A stretch of DNA of 64,000 nucleotides. Origin: Candidatus Kapaibacterium sp. (GTDB lineage Bacteria; Bacteroidota; Ignavibacteria; Kapaibacteriales; UBA2268). The stretch's first letter is position 1, and each line of letters opens with the position of its first letter. The notes below the pieces were generated by a model. The model saw only the letters and a program-made list of their open reading frames with translations, searched no databases and was not told where the DNA came from. The translations under genes and the position numbers were made by a program. The stretch spans positions 1-64,000 of the forward strand of contig JAPLFL010000128.1 in NCBI GenBank assembly GCA_026390695.1. The letters run 5' to 3'. Below, one piece after another: positions 48,928-60,209 of the stretch.

Positions 48928-49587
48928 TTATTCAACTGAAACATTAAGGCTAACATAACCTCGTAACTCTGCTTTCAGAGTATCTCCGGAAATTATTCTA
49001 CCCACACCTTCGGGGGTTCCGGTAAATATACAGTCTCCCCTACGCAATGAAAATACTTTTGATAAATATTCAATCAACAAATCGACAGGACGTTCCATTT
49101 CCGCAGTCAGTCCGGTTTGTCTTAGTTCTCCGTTCACCCATAGATTTATCTCAAAATTCGATAAGGGATCAGATAAATGAGAAACCGGTACAATTGCTGA
49201 AACGGGCGCTGATGTGCGAAATCCTTTGCAAACTGCCCAAGGCTTGCCCTCTGTTTTAGCTTTATTTTGAATATCCCTCAAAGTTATATCTAAACCTACG
49301 CCATATCCTGCAATATATTTATGTGCTTCAGTCCGGTCTATATTTGAACAGTCGATGCCGATGATTACAATTAATTCAAGTTCATGGTGAACATTTTGAG
49401 AAAAATCAGGAATATTGATCTTCTCATTATCACCAATTAGTGCCACTGCCGGTTTAATGAATATAACAGGTTCGGAAGGCACAACTCCACCCATTTCCAT
49501 AGCATGCTTACTGTAATTACTACCAATACCATATAAAGTACGGGCTTCAATTTCTTCACCATTTAAAAAATTAAATTTAGTTTTCAT
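48928..49587 (-). CDS. Fumarylacetoacetate hydrolase family protein
   Basis: GIGSNYSKHAMEMGG, VHHELELIVIIG, DITLRDIQNKAKTEGKPWAVCKGFRTSAPVS, GDCIFTGTPEGVG. Confidence 0.93.
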   Translation of the reverse strand: MKTKFNFLNGEEIEARTLYGIGSNYSKHAMEMGGVVPSEPVIFIKPAVALIGDNEKINIPDFSQNVHHELELIVIIGIDCSNIDRTEAHKYIAGYGVGLDITLRDIQNKAKTEGKPWAVCKGFRTSAPVSAIVPVSHLSDPLSNFEINLWVNGELRQTGLTAEMERPVDLLIEYLSKVFSLRRGDCIFTGTPEGVGRIISGDTLKAELRGYVSLNVSVE

Positions 49588-49588
49588 G

Positions 49589-51895
49589 TTAAATTTCTAT
49601 AAGCGAATTGGAAATAATTAATGAATGCTCTTTATGCTCATTATTGACAGCATACAAATCTTCTTTAAGAATAGTTCTATGATCGGGAATATTCGAATCA
49701 TTAGATTGAGTTTTATCTTCTAATTTTAAAGAAAAAATTGGATTTATATCAACTTGAAAAGATAATAGCAATAACTGATTATATATCTGAGCTGCTGTTA
49801 AAGAGTCAACATTCTGAATAGAATCACTAATATTGAAATCAAATTTAGTTTGTTTGAATAACAAAAGATCATCATTATAAATTTTCTTCATTAACCGACC
49901 CCAAATAGGTGCTGCAGCTTTTGCGGCATAGCCATCGGTTCCGATACAATCAAAAGTTATTCTATGGTCATCAAAACCTACCCATACACCGGCTATAAGC
50001 TGCGGGGTGTAACCTATGAACCATGCATCTGCACTTTCGTTTGTAGTGCCAGTTTTGCCTGCTGCATCAACACCAGTAAAATATTCACGAACTTTGCGCC
50101 CTGTGCCAGCATCAACAACCCCCTGAAGCATTTTTGTCAATTGAACTACTGTTTCTTTTTTCAATACATCACGTGAAACTGCTGTTTTATTATTTTCCAT
50201 CACAGTTGCCCCAAGCCGATCATCAATTCTCGTTAAGAAAAAAGGTTCATAATGAAAACCATTATTAGCAAATGAGCCATAAGCAGAGACCATTTCCAGA
50301 GGTGTTACTTCTCCACCTGCTCCAAGAGCAATGGCAGGTACGGACATCAACCTTGACTGAATACCTAATCGGTGAGCCAAATCAACTACTTTCGAAGGAG
50401 ATGTTATTGATGTTACCAAACGAGCAGCCACAGTATTGATTGATCTTCGAAGTGCTTCAGCTAAAGGCACTCTTTCCCCTGATGCACAGTCACCGCTACC
50501 TCGGGGACTCCATACTTCTCCCGTTTCAGGATTTCTATAAGAAAATGGGCCACATTCAACCATTGAACTGGGAGTTAAACCATTTTCAAGTGCAAGTGCA
50601 TAAACAAAAGGTTTAAATGATGAGCCCGGTTGCCTGTTTATTTGAGTTGTATGATTTAATGAATACTTTGAATCATTTCTGTCGGCTATAAATTTTGGGG
50701 ATGCTCCTACCATTGCTACTATTGCTCCGTTAAACGGATTCATAACAACGACTCCGGCTTGGATAGTAGTTGCAGCATTTTTAATTGAATCAATGAATTG
50801 AGAATCATGCCTTAAAGTACGATCTAAAGCCTTTCTTTGTTCTTCGTTTGCTTTTTTCCAATCAGGATGATTCTTTATAGCTTTTGCGATTATATCATTT
50901 AAAATTGTTTGATTATTCGCCCATGACCATGATTTTTTGAATAACTGCTGAAATTCATTCAAATGCTCTTCTACTGCTTCATTAGCGTATTTTTGAATTC
51001 TGGAATTTAATGTAGTATAAATAACAAGACCATCCCGATAAATATTATAGCTTTTCAAACGGGATTCCTTGCTAATGCTTTGCCTGACCATTTCAACAAA
51101 ATGTGGAGCAAGCAAATTCTGAGACTTACTGAATTTTCCGGTTTTCAACTCAATTTGTTCATCCAGAGCCATAGAGAACTTATCGGCATCAATCAATTTC
51201 TGTTCGTACATCATTTGAAGAACAAGATTACGCCTTATGGTTGCCTTATCTTTATTGATTATTCCGTTATAATGTTCCGGAGCTTTAAGTAATCCGACTA
51301 AAAAAGCACATTCGGATAAAGTCAAATCTTGAGGTGCTTTATCAAAATAAATCTGTGCTGCCACTTGAATACCAAAGGCTCCTTTACCAAAAGCTACGGT
51401 ATTACAGTACATTTCAAGAATCTCATCCTTTGTAAAGTTAGCTTCGATCTGTATAGCCGTAAATGCTTCACGGAGTTTACGGCGCAAGGTATTTTCCTGA
51501 TTCAGAAATAAATTCCTTGCAAGCTGCATAGTGAGGGTTGAAGCGCCTTCTTTAACTTTCATTGAGCTGATATTTTTCAGAAAAGCACCAACAATTCTAT
51601 AAGAATCAATACCCCAATGTTTATAGAACTTTCTATCTTCAGTTGCTATCAGTGCTTTGATAAAGTCCTTGGGGATACTATCGAAATTAAGCTGAACTCG
51701 TCTTTGAATAAAAAAATGATCTAATAGTTCACCGTCAGAACTAAAAATCTGAGTAGCAAGATTCTGTTTAGGATTTTCAAGTTGATCGACAGAGGGTAAA
51801 CCATCTGTTACTGAATCATATATATAAAGACCTAATGCTGCGCTTGTTAAAAAGAAAAGCCCGAAAAGTAAACCTAAATATTTTAATGGTGTCAT
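49589..51895 (-). CDS. mrcA: Penicillin-binding protein 1A (GT51 transglycosylase / transpeptidase)
   Basis: ATEDRKFYKHWGID, GASTLTMQLARNLFL, RQPGSSFKPFVYALAL, AGKTGTTNESADAWFIGYTP. Confidence 0.93.
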   Translation of the reverse strand: MTPLKYLGLLFGLFFLTSAALGLYIYDSVTDGLPSVDQLENPKQNLATQIFSSDGELLDHFFIQRRVQLNFDSIPKDFIKALIATEDRKFYKHWGIDSYRIVGAFLKNISSMKVKEGASTLTMQLARNLFLNQENTLRRKLREAFTAIQIEANFTKDEILEMYCNTVAFGKGAFGIQVAAQIYFDKAPQDLTLSECAFLVGLLKAPEHYNGIINKDKATIRRNLVLQMMYEQKLIDADKFSMALDEQIELKTGKFSKSQNLLAPHFVEMVRQSISKESRLKSYNIYRDGLVIYTTLNSRIQKYANEAVEEHLNEFQQLFKKSWSWANNQTILNDIIAKAIKNHPDWKKANEEQRKALDRTLRHDSQFIDSIKNAATTIQAGVVVMNPFNGAIVAMVGASPKFIADRNDSKYSLNHTTQINRQPGSSFKPFVYALALENGLTPSSMVECGPFSYRNPETGEVWSPRGSGDCASGERVPLAEALRRSINTVAARLVTSITSPSKVVDLAHRLGIQSRLMSVPAIALGAGGEVTPLEMVSAYGSFANNGFHYEPFFLTRIDDRLGATVMENNKTAVSRDVLKKETVVQLTKMLQGVVDAGTGRKVREYFTGVDAAGKTGTTNESADAWFIGYTPQLIAGVWVGFDDHRITFDCIGTDGYAAKAAAPIWGRLMKKIYNDDLLLFKQTKFDFNISDSIQNVDSLTAAQIYNQLLLLSFQVDINPIFSLKLEDKTQSNDSNIPDHRTILKEDLYAVNNEHKEHSLIISNSLIEI

Positions 51896-51913
51896 TATTA
51901 ATTCACTGTAATC

Positions 51914-53767
51914 TTAGTCTTTTAAAATTTTTTCTAAGGTAACTCTACGTAACCGTTTCCGATATACTGACAAATCTTCATTTTGATGACGAATCAATAA
52001 TTCTGATTTTCCGGCTGATCTGCCGTCAAGCAAATCTCTTGGCACTCCAAGCCCAACGAGTTCTGCAATGATGAAATCAACTCTTCTTTGTCCCAATGCG
52101 GCATTATACTCAACCGATGCAATATCATCAGTATGACCGACAAGTTTAATTTTATTGATCTTTTCAATTGATGACTGAATATTCTTTGCTAAAAGCCTTA
52201 GCTCTTCATTCCATGTGCGATTTGTTTCAATACCGACTGAATCGATTGTAAATTTATATGGGTTATTATATTCATCCAATGGGAAATTTATTCTAAGCGT
52301 AAATTTTTCAGGTATAAAAAAATCTTTTCGGACTGTGCTTGTTGTATCGCTTTTTTCAATACGAATTTTATATGTATCAAAAAAAGTTTGTTCTGCTTGA
52401 GCAGATACTTCAAAATCAACATTTTTATCTAATTTTAATTGGTAATACCCGCTACCATCAGATTTCGAGACTACTTTTGATTCAATTGCATTCAAATCCC
52501 TTGCACCAACGACAACTTCCGACATTGGTACTTTTGAAGTAGCAGCATAAACATATCCTTCAACAAAATAGAATGGTGGACTTTCCAATTCAGGCATCTT
52601 GCTTGGCAAGCTCAGATCGGGAACAATATCAATTTTAACATCAGCCTTGTATTCCTCTTTTTTCACTTCATTAACAAGCATTGGTGAATTGTTTTTTCTT
52701 TTCACATAAATATCAAAATTATTTTTACTCCCATTTGGACGGTTAGAGCTGAAATAGAGCAGTGAATCGTAATTATCCGGGCTTGTTGGAAACAGTTCAT
52801 CGAATTTTGTATTAACAGGAGGTTTAGCATTTTTCAGATTTGAAAAATAATTATTCTTTTTCAAAGTATTAATATCATTACTGGCAGCCGTTGTCCAAAA
52901 ATCAGACGAAATATCTGCATAAAATATATCATAACCTCCGACTGATTCATGGCCGCATGATGAGAAGTATATTCGCTTCCCATCTTGGCTAACAAATGGG
53001 CATAGTTCATCACAAGCTGAATTAATAGTAGCGCCACAGTTAATCGGTTCACTCCAATTTTTATCAGCCAATTTAATTGAATACCATATATCAATTCCTG
53101 CAAAATCGGAATCATTTTTTGCAGCAAAAAAAAGTACACTTTTATTGAATGATAGCGATGGATGAGAAATCCAGGAAAAAATAATTTCAGATTTTTGGAA
53201 AGCAATTTTATGAATTTCAGATATTTGATTTGACTTCAAAACACCAGAGTAGATGCTGGTATTACCAATTATTCTATCGGTTGGAAATTTAATTGACTGT
53301 CTTTCCCATGAATGCATAGATTGAGTTTCAGTCTGCAAAAATGGGGATGAAGCAAAGCTAACATCGCTATCAATACAAGAAAATGGTCCAAAATGATCAC
53401 TCACTGGCGCGCTGACACCAGTTTCAAGAGTAAATCTTGATGGATTGAGCATTCTGATAATCATTAGATTTTGACGTAAATTGTCATTGAACATCAAAGC
53501 AGCTTTATTCTTTTGAATGAAAGATACCTGCCATTCATCTGAAATAGTATTAATCCCCTGAACGTTTTCAATCGAATAATAATAGCCCCTGACCGGACTT
53601 CCGACAACAGAAGTATCTTCGGGAAAACCGTTATATGTTTTAACTTTGCATTCCTGTTGACGAACCGGACAGTTTAATTCCTTTCCCTTCCAAATTCTGG
53701 GAGCACAGGAAACGGAAATAAATGTGAAAATCAATAAATAAGTTAATAATTTCAATTTCTTTATCAT
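51914..53767 (-). CDS. OmpA family lipoprotein with PD40/WD40-like repeats
   Basis: Lipobox ISVSC; DGKRIYFSSCGHESVGGYDIFYA; C-terminal KLVGHTDDIASVEYNAALGQRRVDFI. Confidence 0.88.
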   Translation of the reverse strand: MIKKLKLLTYLLIFTFISVSCAPRIWKGKELNCPVRQQECKVKTYNGFPEDTSVVGSPVRGYYYSIENVQGINTISDEWQVSFIQKNKAALMFNDNLRQNLMIIRMLNPSRFTLETGVSAPVSDHFGPFSCIDSDVSFASSPFLQTETQSMHSWERQSIKFPTDRIIGNTSIYSGVLKSNQISEIHKIAFQKSEIIFSWISHPSLSFNKSVLFFAAKNDSDFAGIDIWYSIKLADKNWSEPINCGATINSACDELCPFVSQDGKRIYFSSCGHESVGGYDIFYADISSDFWTTAASNDINTLKKNNYFSNLKNAKPPVNTKFDELFPTSPDNYDSLLYFSSNRPNGSKNNFDIYVKRKNNSPMLVNEVKKEEYKADVKIDIVPDLSLPSKMPELESPPFYFVEGYVYAATSKVPMSEVVVGARDLNAIESKVVSKSDGSGYYQLKLDKNVDFEVSAQAEQTFFDTYKIRIEKSDTTSTVRKDFFIPEKFTLRINFPLDEYNNPYKFTIDSVGIETNRTWNEELRLLAKNIQSSIEKINKIKLVGHTDDIASVEYNAALGQRRVDFIIAELVGLGVPRDLLDGRSAGKSELLIRHQNEDLSVYRKRLRRVTLEKILKD

Positions 53768-53872
53768 TTATTTTAATAATTACAATTACAAATTACGAAT
53801 AATCAATATAAATTTATAAATTAGTTAATAAATAATTAGAGTTCGTTTCGATCATATAAAATTTCTATCTTA

Positions 53873-54427
53873 CTATGGAAATTGATTCTCAATTCTCAAA
53901 GCCGAATTCAATAATTCAATGTATAATTTCCTCGGTATCTCAATGGCTCCAAGATTATATGTATGTGTGCTTATAAATTGAGAATCAAGCAAGATAAATC
54001 CATTTTCCTTTAATATTTTAACTAAATGGTAAAATGCAGCTTTTGATGAATTTGTTACATTACTGAACATTGATTCACCAAAGAAAGCAGAACCAAGAGC
54101 AATTCCATAAAGCCCTCCGACAAGACTGCCATTTAACCATGTTTCAACAGAATGAGCTATACCAAGCCTATGTAAATCATTATATGAATCTATAATTTCA
54201 CGACTGATCCATGTTTCAGGTCGTTTGGCACAATTTTCAATAACTTCAGAGAAAGAACGATCAATATAGTATTCAAAATTTGTTTTTTTAAGATAAGTTC
54301 GCATTGATCGCGGCATTTTCAATCTATCTAATAAAAATATTGCGCGAATATTTGGAGAATACCATGAAATCTGACCTGTATCAGAATCTGCCATTGGAAA
54401 AAAACCTTTACAATAGGCTTCAATCAA
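53873..54427 (-). CDS. aat: Leucyl/phenylalanyl-tRNA--protein transferase
   Basis: AYCKGFFPMADSDTGQISWYSPNIRAIF, HSVETWLNGSLVGGLYGIALGSAFFGESMFS; exact start uncertain. Confidence 0.92.
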   Translation of the reverse strand: MIEAYCKGFFPMADSDTGQISWYSPNIRAIFLLDRLKMPRSMRTYLKKTNFEYYIDRSFSEVIENCAKRPETWISREIIDSYNDLHRLGIAHSVETWLNGSLVGGLYGIALGSAFFGESMFSNVTNSSKAAFYHLVKILKENGFILLDSQFISTHTYNLGAIEIPRKLYIELLNSALRIENQFP

Positions 54428-54485
54428 TATCTCGTGATTAATCGTATTTTGTGATTCTTTTTCCAGTTTAACTTATAACAAAAAA

Positions 54486-55166
54486 TTATAAAATTATTGC
54501 TTTCTGTCTTTCTGTCTGCAACCTATCATAATCATCCAGAAACTGCTTTAATCCTATGTCTGTTAAAGGATGACGAATGGATTGCATTAAAACATTATAA
54601 GGTACTGTTGCAATATGAGCACCGGCTTTGGCTGCCTCTATCAAATGAATCGGATTACGAATTGAAGCTGCAATTATTTGTGATTCATAACCCTGAACAT
54701 CCCATATTTCACAAATATCTTTAAGAACATTAATGCTATCAAAAGAAATATCATCTAATCTACCCATAAAGAGCGATACATAAGTCGCACCGGCATTCTC
54801 GGCTGCCATTGCCTGTGTTGGGCTAAAGATCAGTGTTAAATTTGTTGGGATATTCTGTTTCGATAAAATCTTGCAAGCTGCAAGACCTTCAGGTATCGTT
54901 GGAATTTTAATCGTAGCTTCAGGAAACCAGTCCAAAATATCTTCAGCTTCCTTGACCATTCCTTTGAAATCGGTTGAAATTACTTCAACAGATAAATGAC
55001 CCCCTACTAATTTGTGAATTTCTAAAATTCTTATTTTTGGATCAATGTGTGGGTCTTCTTTAGCTAAGAGAGATGGATTAGTAGTAACTCCTGAGATAAA
55101 CCCCAAAGCAGCGGCATGGCGGATATGATCGATATTTGCTGAATCAACATAAAATTGCATTTTCAT
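54486..55166 (-). CDS. Transaldolase / fructose-6-phosphate aldolase family (TalC/FSA type)
   Basis: FYVDSANIDHIRHAAALGFISGVTTNPSLLAKE, TIKIPTIPEGL, NLTLIFSPTQAMAAENAGATYVSLFMGRLDD. Confidence 0.92.
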   Translation of the reverse strand: MKMQFYVDSANIDHIRHAAALGFISGVTTNPSLLAKEDPHIDPKIRILEIHKLVGGHLSVEVISTDFKGMVKEAEDILDWFPEATIKIPTIPEGLAACKILSKQNIPTNLTLIFSPTQAMAAENAGATYVSLFMGRLDDISFDSINVLKDICEIWDVQGYESQIIAASIRNPIHLIEAAKAGAHIATVPYNVLMQSIRHPLTDIGLKQFLDDYDRLQTERQKAIIL

Positions 55167-55218
55167 CCTTTTATAATTTTTACATACAAAAAATACAAAT
55201 TACGAAAATTCAATCAAA

Positions 55219-56178
55219 CTATCGTTTCTTTTCAGGTATATATGGTTTTGGTTTAAATTCTTTAAGTTCGATAATTCGTACCGGTGGTTGCGGTTTTACT
55301 TCTTCCTGCTTCACTTTTTTCTTACGGTAAGCTCTCAGTGAGTCCATTTTCCACGGATTTGCAGAATTTATTATCTCTGATTTAGTGATTTTCACATTAT
55401 TAACGACTGTTCCTTTGGGACCGAATTTTTCTAATAATTGTCCGTTACGCTTGAATTCGAGAGCTCCTGCATTTCCAACCGTTAAAATAAAATATTCTTT
55501 GGCAAAATACTTCCTGTCTGCTCCGGGCATCAGCCGAAGTTGTTCGTTTTTTTTACCATCAGTTTCAATTCTCATCCATGAAGTATCGGTTGCATGTACA
55601 TCCAGAGAAAGACTGTCAGTTGGTCCTTCAAAATATGCTACAACTTTTTTAGTTTGCATTTCAACTAAGCTTGAGTCAGTGCCAACAATTTTTTTTGTAT
55701 AAGAAGTTCCCGAATCAACGGGTATCACCAGTAAAAAAACAATTGCAAGCAGCCCTAATCCTATTCCCGAATAAATGATATAAGTAATTATCGTCTTCTT
55801 TTGAGGATTTTGTAAAAAATTTGCTTTATAAATGTTAAAATTTGGAAAACTGAAATTTGGAAAAATATAAACCTGCTTTTTTCCACTTTTTACTTTATGA
55901 TGTACCTGATTATCTTCGAGGGTTTTAGTCTGAATTGTTGGCTGTAGTTCTGCAAATTTGGAATTCAAATATTCACCGAACTGGGCTAAATCCAATTTCA
56001 GAAATTTGCAATAAGACTTGATAAAAGCCATCAAATAAACTTTTGTCATTATAGTAAAATCTTCATTCTCTAATGCTTCAATGACATGTGGACGGATTTT
56101 TAAACGCTCACAGACTTGATCTATCGATAAATTTAGCTTTTTACGAGAGTCACTTAATATTTTTCCGAAGTTTTCCAT
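55219..56178 (-). CDS. RodZ-like protein (Xre HTH, TM, DUF4115)
   Basis: LSIDQVCERLKIRPHVIEALENEDF, single TM, ATDTSWMRIETDGKKNEQLRLMPG. Confidence 0.85.
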   Translation of the reverse strand: MENFGKILSDSRKKLNLSIDQVCERLKIRPHVIEALENEDFTIMTKVYLMAFIKSYCKFLKLDLAQFGEYLNSKFAELQPTIQTKTLEDNQVHHKVKSGKKQVYIFPNFSFPNFNIYKANFLQNPQKKTIITYIIYSGIGLGLLAIVFLLVIPVDSGTSYTKKIVGTDSSLVEMQTKKVVAYFEGPTDSLSLDVHATDTSWMRIETDGKKNEQLRLMPGADRKYFAKEYFILTVGNAGALEFKRNGQLLEKFGPKGTVVNNVKITKSEIINSANPWKMDSLRAYRKKKVKQEEVKPQPPVRIIELKEFKPKPYIPEKKR

Positions 56179-56316
56179 TTAATTCAAAATATATACTCAT
56201 TAATATAACCAAAACCACCAATTAATATAAGAAAAAAATGTGCCAGAGAATGATATTTTCATTATTTTTAGAGATTACTTTATGACAAATTTCATTATTA
56301 ACAAAACGACAATAAA

Positions 56317-57402
56317 ATGAATCGCCAAAATATATATTTATACTCTACAACATTCATGTTTTTAATTTTCTTTTCAATTCATAACTCTCAAGGTCAGGAT
56401 ACTTTAAGGAAGTTAAATAATTATTTTGATATTTCTCAAAATACGCGAAATATTTTACCATTATCAGAATTTACACTTGCCGGCCATCGCAGATTTCTTC
56501 CTGATGGAAGCTTACCAAATAAAGTAACAAATTTTAATCTACTTCCCACATCCATTGTGGTTGGATCAATTGCCGGACTTTTCCTTGTTCAGAAAAAAAT
56601 CCAGAAAAATATGTGGGGTGATCCTTTTCCATTCAAAGTAGCTGAAGATTATTATTATACTTTTTCTTTAGATAAAGGTGCTCATTTTTATATGACATAT
56701 ATTCCTTCCTATCTAACATCCGAATTATTTATGGAATGTGGAATGAGCTACGATGCTTCAGCTATTTGGGGTGCTATTACCGGTTTGGCCTATCTCAGTT
56801 ACATTGAAATAAACGATGGTCATAGCTATAATTTTGGGTTTTCCCCATCTGACTTCGGAGCAGATATATTAGGTTCAGGCTTCTTTTTGGCACAACATTA
56901 TTCCCCTTTTCTACAAAATTTCACTCCAAAATTTGAATATGTAGTGCCAAGCTGGATTGGACAGCAGCACAGAGATGATCCAGGTGGAAAGCCAAATCCT
57001 AATTTGATTTTTATTGATGATTACAGTACACATACTTGGTGGATGTCAGTAAACGTCCACAATCTATTACCCGAAAAAATTCAAAATTACTGGCCATCAT
57101 GGTTGGAATTAAGTTTTGGTTATGCAGTTTATAGTCTTATGGATCAACAGTACCTTCAGGATCCAAAAAAATATGATGATTTTAATGGTGTAGCTTATGG
57201 AAATCGCAAATTATTAATCGCTCTTGATTATAATTTATCAAAATTATTATTGGAACTATTTCCAAAACCAAACGGAACCCTTGGTTGGATCATTCAGACT
57301 CTGAACTATTACAAATTACCATCTCCGGTTTTGGAAATCGGCAAACAAACTAAATTTTATTTGATATACCCATTTCCATCACTTGGATCGTTTAAATTTT
57401 AA
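56317..57402 (+). CDS. DUF2279-like membrane/lipoprotein family protein
   Basis: DKGAHFYMTYIPSYLTSELFMECG, EINDGHSYNFGFSPSDFGADILGSGFFLAQ. Confidence 0.65.
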   Translation: MNRQNIYLYSTTFMFLIFFSIHNSQGQDTLRKLNNYFDISQNTRNILPLSEFTLAGHRRFLPDGSLPNKVTNFNLLPTSIVVGSIAGLFLVQKKIQKNMWGDPFPFKVAEDYYYTFSLDKGAHFYMTYIPSYLTSELFMECGMSYDASAIWGAITGLAYLSYIEINDGHSYNFGFSPSDFGADILGSGFFLAQHYSPFLQNFTPKFEYVVPSWIGQQHRDDPGGKPNPNLIFIDDYSTHTWWMSVNVHNLLPEKIQNYWPSWLELSFGYAVYSLMDQQYLQDPKKYDDFNGVAYGNRKLLIALDYNLSKLLLELFPKPNGTLGWIIQTLNYYKLPSPVLEIGKQTKFYLIYPFPSLGSFKF

Positions 57403-57404
57403 TT

Positions 57405-59324
57405 TTATATTTTCGTTAATTCCAAGTTCTTAAACATGTCAAACACTGCATCTACAGGCATCTGTCCAAGATCACCTTTACCATGCTGACGTACTGCAAG
57501 AGCATTTGCTTCAACTTCCTTTCCACCCACAATAAGAGCAAAAGGTATCTTCTGCTGCTCACTTTCAGCTATTTTTCTGTTTACTTTTTCACTACGTACG
57601 TCAATCTGAGCACGATAGCCTTCGCTTTCCAATCTGCTTAATATCGTTTTAGCAAATTCATACTGGTTCTCACCTATTGGAAGGACAGAAACCTGAACAG
57701 GAGCCAGCCAGAAAGGGAAATTCCCAGCATAATGTTCAATTAATATCGACATAAAACGCTCCATCGAACCGAAAGGTGCACGATGAATAATAACAGGTCT
57801 GTGTTTAGAGTTATCATCACCTGTATATTCAAGCTCAAAGCGGTCTGGCATTACGTAATCAATTTGAACGGTTCCAAGTTGCCATTTACGACCGATTGCA
57901 TCTTTAACGATAAAATCAATCTTAGGGCCATAGAATGACGCCTCTCCAATACCAATAAAATAGTTAAGACCAACTTCATCTGCCACTTCTTTTACAATTC
58001 GCTGTGAGGTTTCCCAAAGCTCATCACCACCGACATATTTATCCTTCTTATCATCTCGGAAAGACAGTCTGGTTGTGACATCCATGTTAAAAGTACTAAA
58101 AACAAGCTGCGTTAATTCAATACAATTTTTTACTTCATCCTTCAATTGTTCAGGAGTACAATAAATGTGAGCATCATCTTGAGTAAATCCACGGACACGT
58201 GTCAGACCGGTAAGCTCGCCGGATTGCTCATAGCGATAAACAGTTCCGAATTCTGCAAGACGAAGAGGCAGATCGCGATAGCTATGAGGTTTTGATGCAT
58301 AAACCTGATGATGGTGAGGACAGTTCATCGGTTTAAGCATATATTCTTCTTCTTCAACTTTAATAGGATCAAATTGAGAGTCCTTGTAATAAGGATAGTG
58401 GCCGGATGTCTTATACATATTAAGATTTCCGATATGAGGTGTAATAACTTCTTTGTAACCACGCTTTTTAAGCTCTCCTCTTAGGAAATCCTCTAATATA
58501 CGACGTACCGTTGTTCCTTTGGGAAGCCAAATAGGTAATCCAACACCGACAACAGGAGTTATAATAAACAATTCAAGTTCTCGTCCGAGTTTGCGGTGAT
58601 CGCGCTTTTCAGCCTCTTCACGCATCAGTAAGTATTCGTCCAGAGATTTTTTCTTGGGAAAACTTATTCCATATATACGGGTCATCATACCACGACTTGC
58701 ATCACCACGCCAATAAGCACCGGCAATGGAAAGAAGTTTAATAGCTTTTATATGTTTGGTATTCGGAATATGAGTCCCACGGCAGAGATCAATGAATTCA
58801 CCTTGTTTGTAAAAAGTTATTTCATCACCCTTCAATCCATCTAATAATTCAAGTTTATAACGATCTCCTACCTTAGTAAAATGATCTACAGCTTCATTCC
58901 AGGATATTTCAATTCTTGCATAATCGGATTCTTGCTTAACAAGTTCATTCATTTTTTTCTCAATTTTAGGGAGATCTTCGGCTGTAAGTTTGTAATCTCC
59001 GGGAATTTCCATGTCATAATAGAATCCATTTTCAATAGCTGGTCCAACTCCGAACTTAGCGCCTGGCCAAAGACTTTCGACAGCTTCAGCCATAAGATGA
59101 GAAGATGAATGCCAGAATATTTCTTTACCTTCATCGTCATCAAAAGTTAGAATTTTAATTACAGAGTCTTCATTTATTTTTCTTGATAAATCATAATGAA
59201 TTCCATTAACTATGATTCCAAGCGCATTTCGAGCTAATCCTTCGGAAATTGATTTGGCAATATCCATACCGGTCATGCCGTCAATAAATTCACGAACTGT
59301 TCCGTCTGGGAATGTAATTTTCAT
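57405..59324 (-). CDS. thrS: Threonyl-tRNA synthetase
   Basis: TGS domain, FWHSSSHLMAEAVESLWPGAKFGVGPAIENGFYYD, MLKPMNCPHHHQVY, RPVIIHRAPFGSMERF. Confidence 0.98.
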   Translation of the reverse strand: MKITFPDGTVREFIDGMTGMDIAKSISEGLARNALGIIVNGIHYDLSRKINEDSVIKILTFDDDEGKEIFWHSSSHLMAEAVESLWPGAKFGVGPAIENGFYYDMEIPGDYKLTAEDLPKIEKKMNELVKQESDYARIEISWNEAVDHFTKVGDRYKLELLDGLKGDEITFYKQGEFIDLCRGTHIPNTKHIKAIKLLSIAGAYWRGDASRGMMTRIYGISFPKKKSLDEYLLMREEAEKRDHRKLGRELELFIITPVVGVGLPIWLPKGTTVRRILEDFLRGELKKRGYKEVITPHIGNLNMYKTSGHYPYYKDSQFDPIKVEEEEYMLKPMNCPHHHQVYASKPHSYRDLPLRLAEFGTVYRYEQSGELTGLTRVRGFTQDDAHIYCTPEQLKDEVKNCIELTQLVFSTFNMDVTTRLSFRDDKKDKYVGGDELWETSQRIVKEVADEVGLNYFIGIGEASFYGPKIDFIVKDAIGRKWQLGTVQIDYVMPDRFELEYTGDDNSKHRPVIIHRAPFGSMERFMSILIEHYAGNFPFWLAPVQVSVLPIGENQYEFAKTILSRLESEGYRAQIDVRSEKVNRKIAESEQQKIPFALIVGGKEVEANALAVRQHGKGDLGQMPVDAVFDMFKNLELTKI

Positions 59325-59424
59325 GTTTTTACAAATTTAATACTTACAAAACCTCAAAGTTAATAAAAATTTAGTAATTTGCCTTATTGATGGTCGTAAA
59401 TTTTAAAAACAATTTGGAATTAAT

Positions 59425-60204
59425 ATGTTAAAAAAAATAATTATTATATCATTTATCTTTTCTATTTTTTCATCTAAATATTTGAGTGCACAGGATAATT
59501 CATTAGATACTCTGAATTTCCAACAATCAGCTCCACAAGAAGAAGAAAAAGTTTATTTCGGAATAGGAATTGGCTACCATGGCAGCTTATTATTTGGTTC
59601 CACCCAAACCGTAAATGATAAATTAGCAATAGATAAATTTGGTTTTAGTTCAAAATTGGCTAACAGAATTTTTATGAATGGAATTGAAGGAACAATCATT
59701 ACATTCAAACCCAAGAATCTTAGATTATCAGTTTATTGGCAGAGTGGAAGCATTGGTATTAATGCCACCCAAAAAATTGCAGGTGTTGATTATAATAAAT
59801 ATGTAGATTACAGTGCCGGATTCACAGGATTAGGGCTAAGTTATGCTCTTATGCCGTTTAAATCTCTTGCAATATTACCATCATTGTCGGGAGGATTGGG
59901 GCGACTTTCAATTGAGAATTATCGCAGCAAATCAATGTCATGGGGCGATCTGAAACCTCCATCGGACACATTATCTTACATGATCAGAAGCGAGTGGAAT
60001 GGCTATTTCGTGGCTCCTGCTCTTAACATTGAATATGCAGTAACTGAATATTTAGTTGCCAAATTTTCTGCCATGTACTACTATAATTCAAAAGGTACTT
60101 GGAAGAATAATAACAATTTTGATCTCAAGGACGTCCCTTCAACCATAAACAACGATGGTCTGGCACTTCAGGTCGGGGTTTTCTTCGGATTATTTAATTA
60201 TTAG
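59425..60204 (+). CDS. Outer membrane beta-barrel-like hypothetical protein
   Basis: Signal peptide plus beta-rich 259 aa. Confidence 0.55.
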   Translation: MLKKIIIISFIFSIFSSKYLSAQDNSLDTLNFQQSAPQEEEKVYFGIGIGYHGSLLFGSTQTVNDKLAIDKFGFSSKLANRIFMNGIEGTIITFKPKNLRLSVYWQSGSIGINATQKIAGVDYNKYVDYSAGFTGLGLSYALMPFKSLAILPSLSGGLGRLSIENYRSKSMSWGDLKPPSDTLSYMIRSEWNGYFVAPALNIEYAVTEYLVAKFSAMYYYNSKGTWKNNNNFDLKDVPSTINNDGLALQVGVFFGLFNY

Positions 60205-60209
60205 AAAGA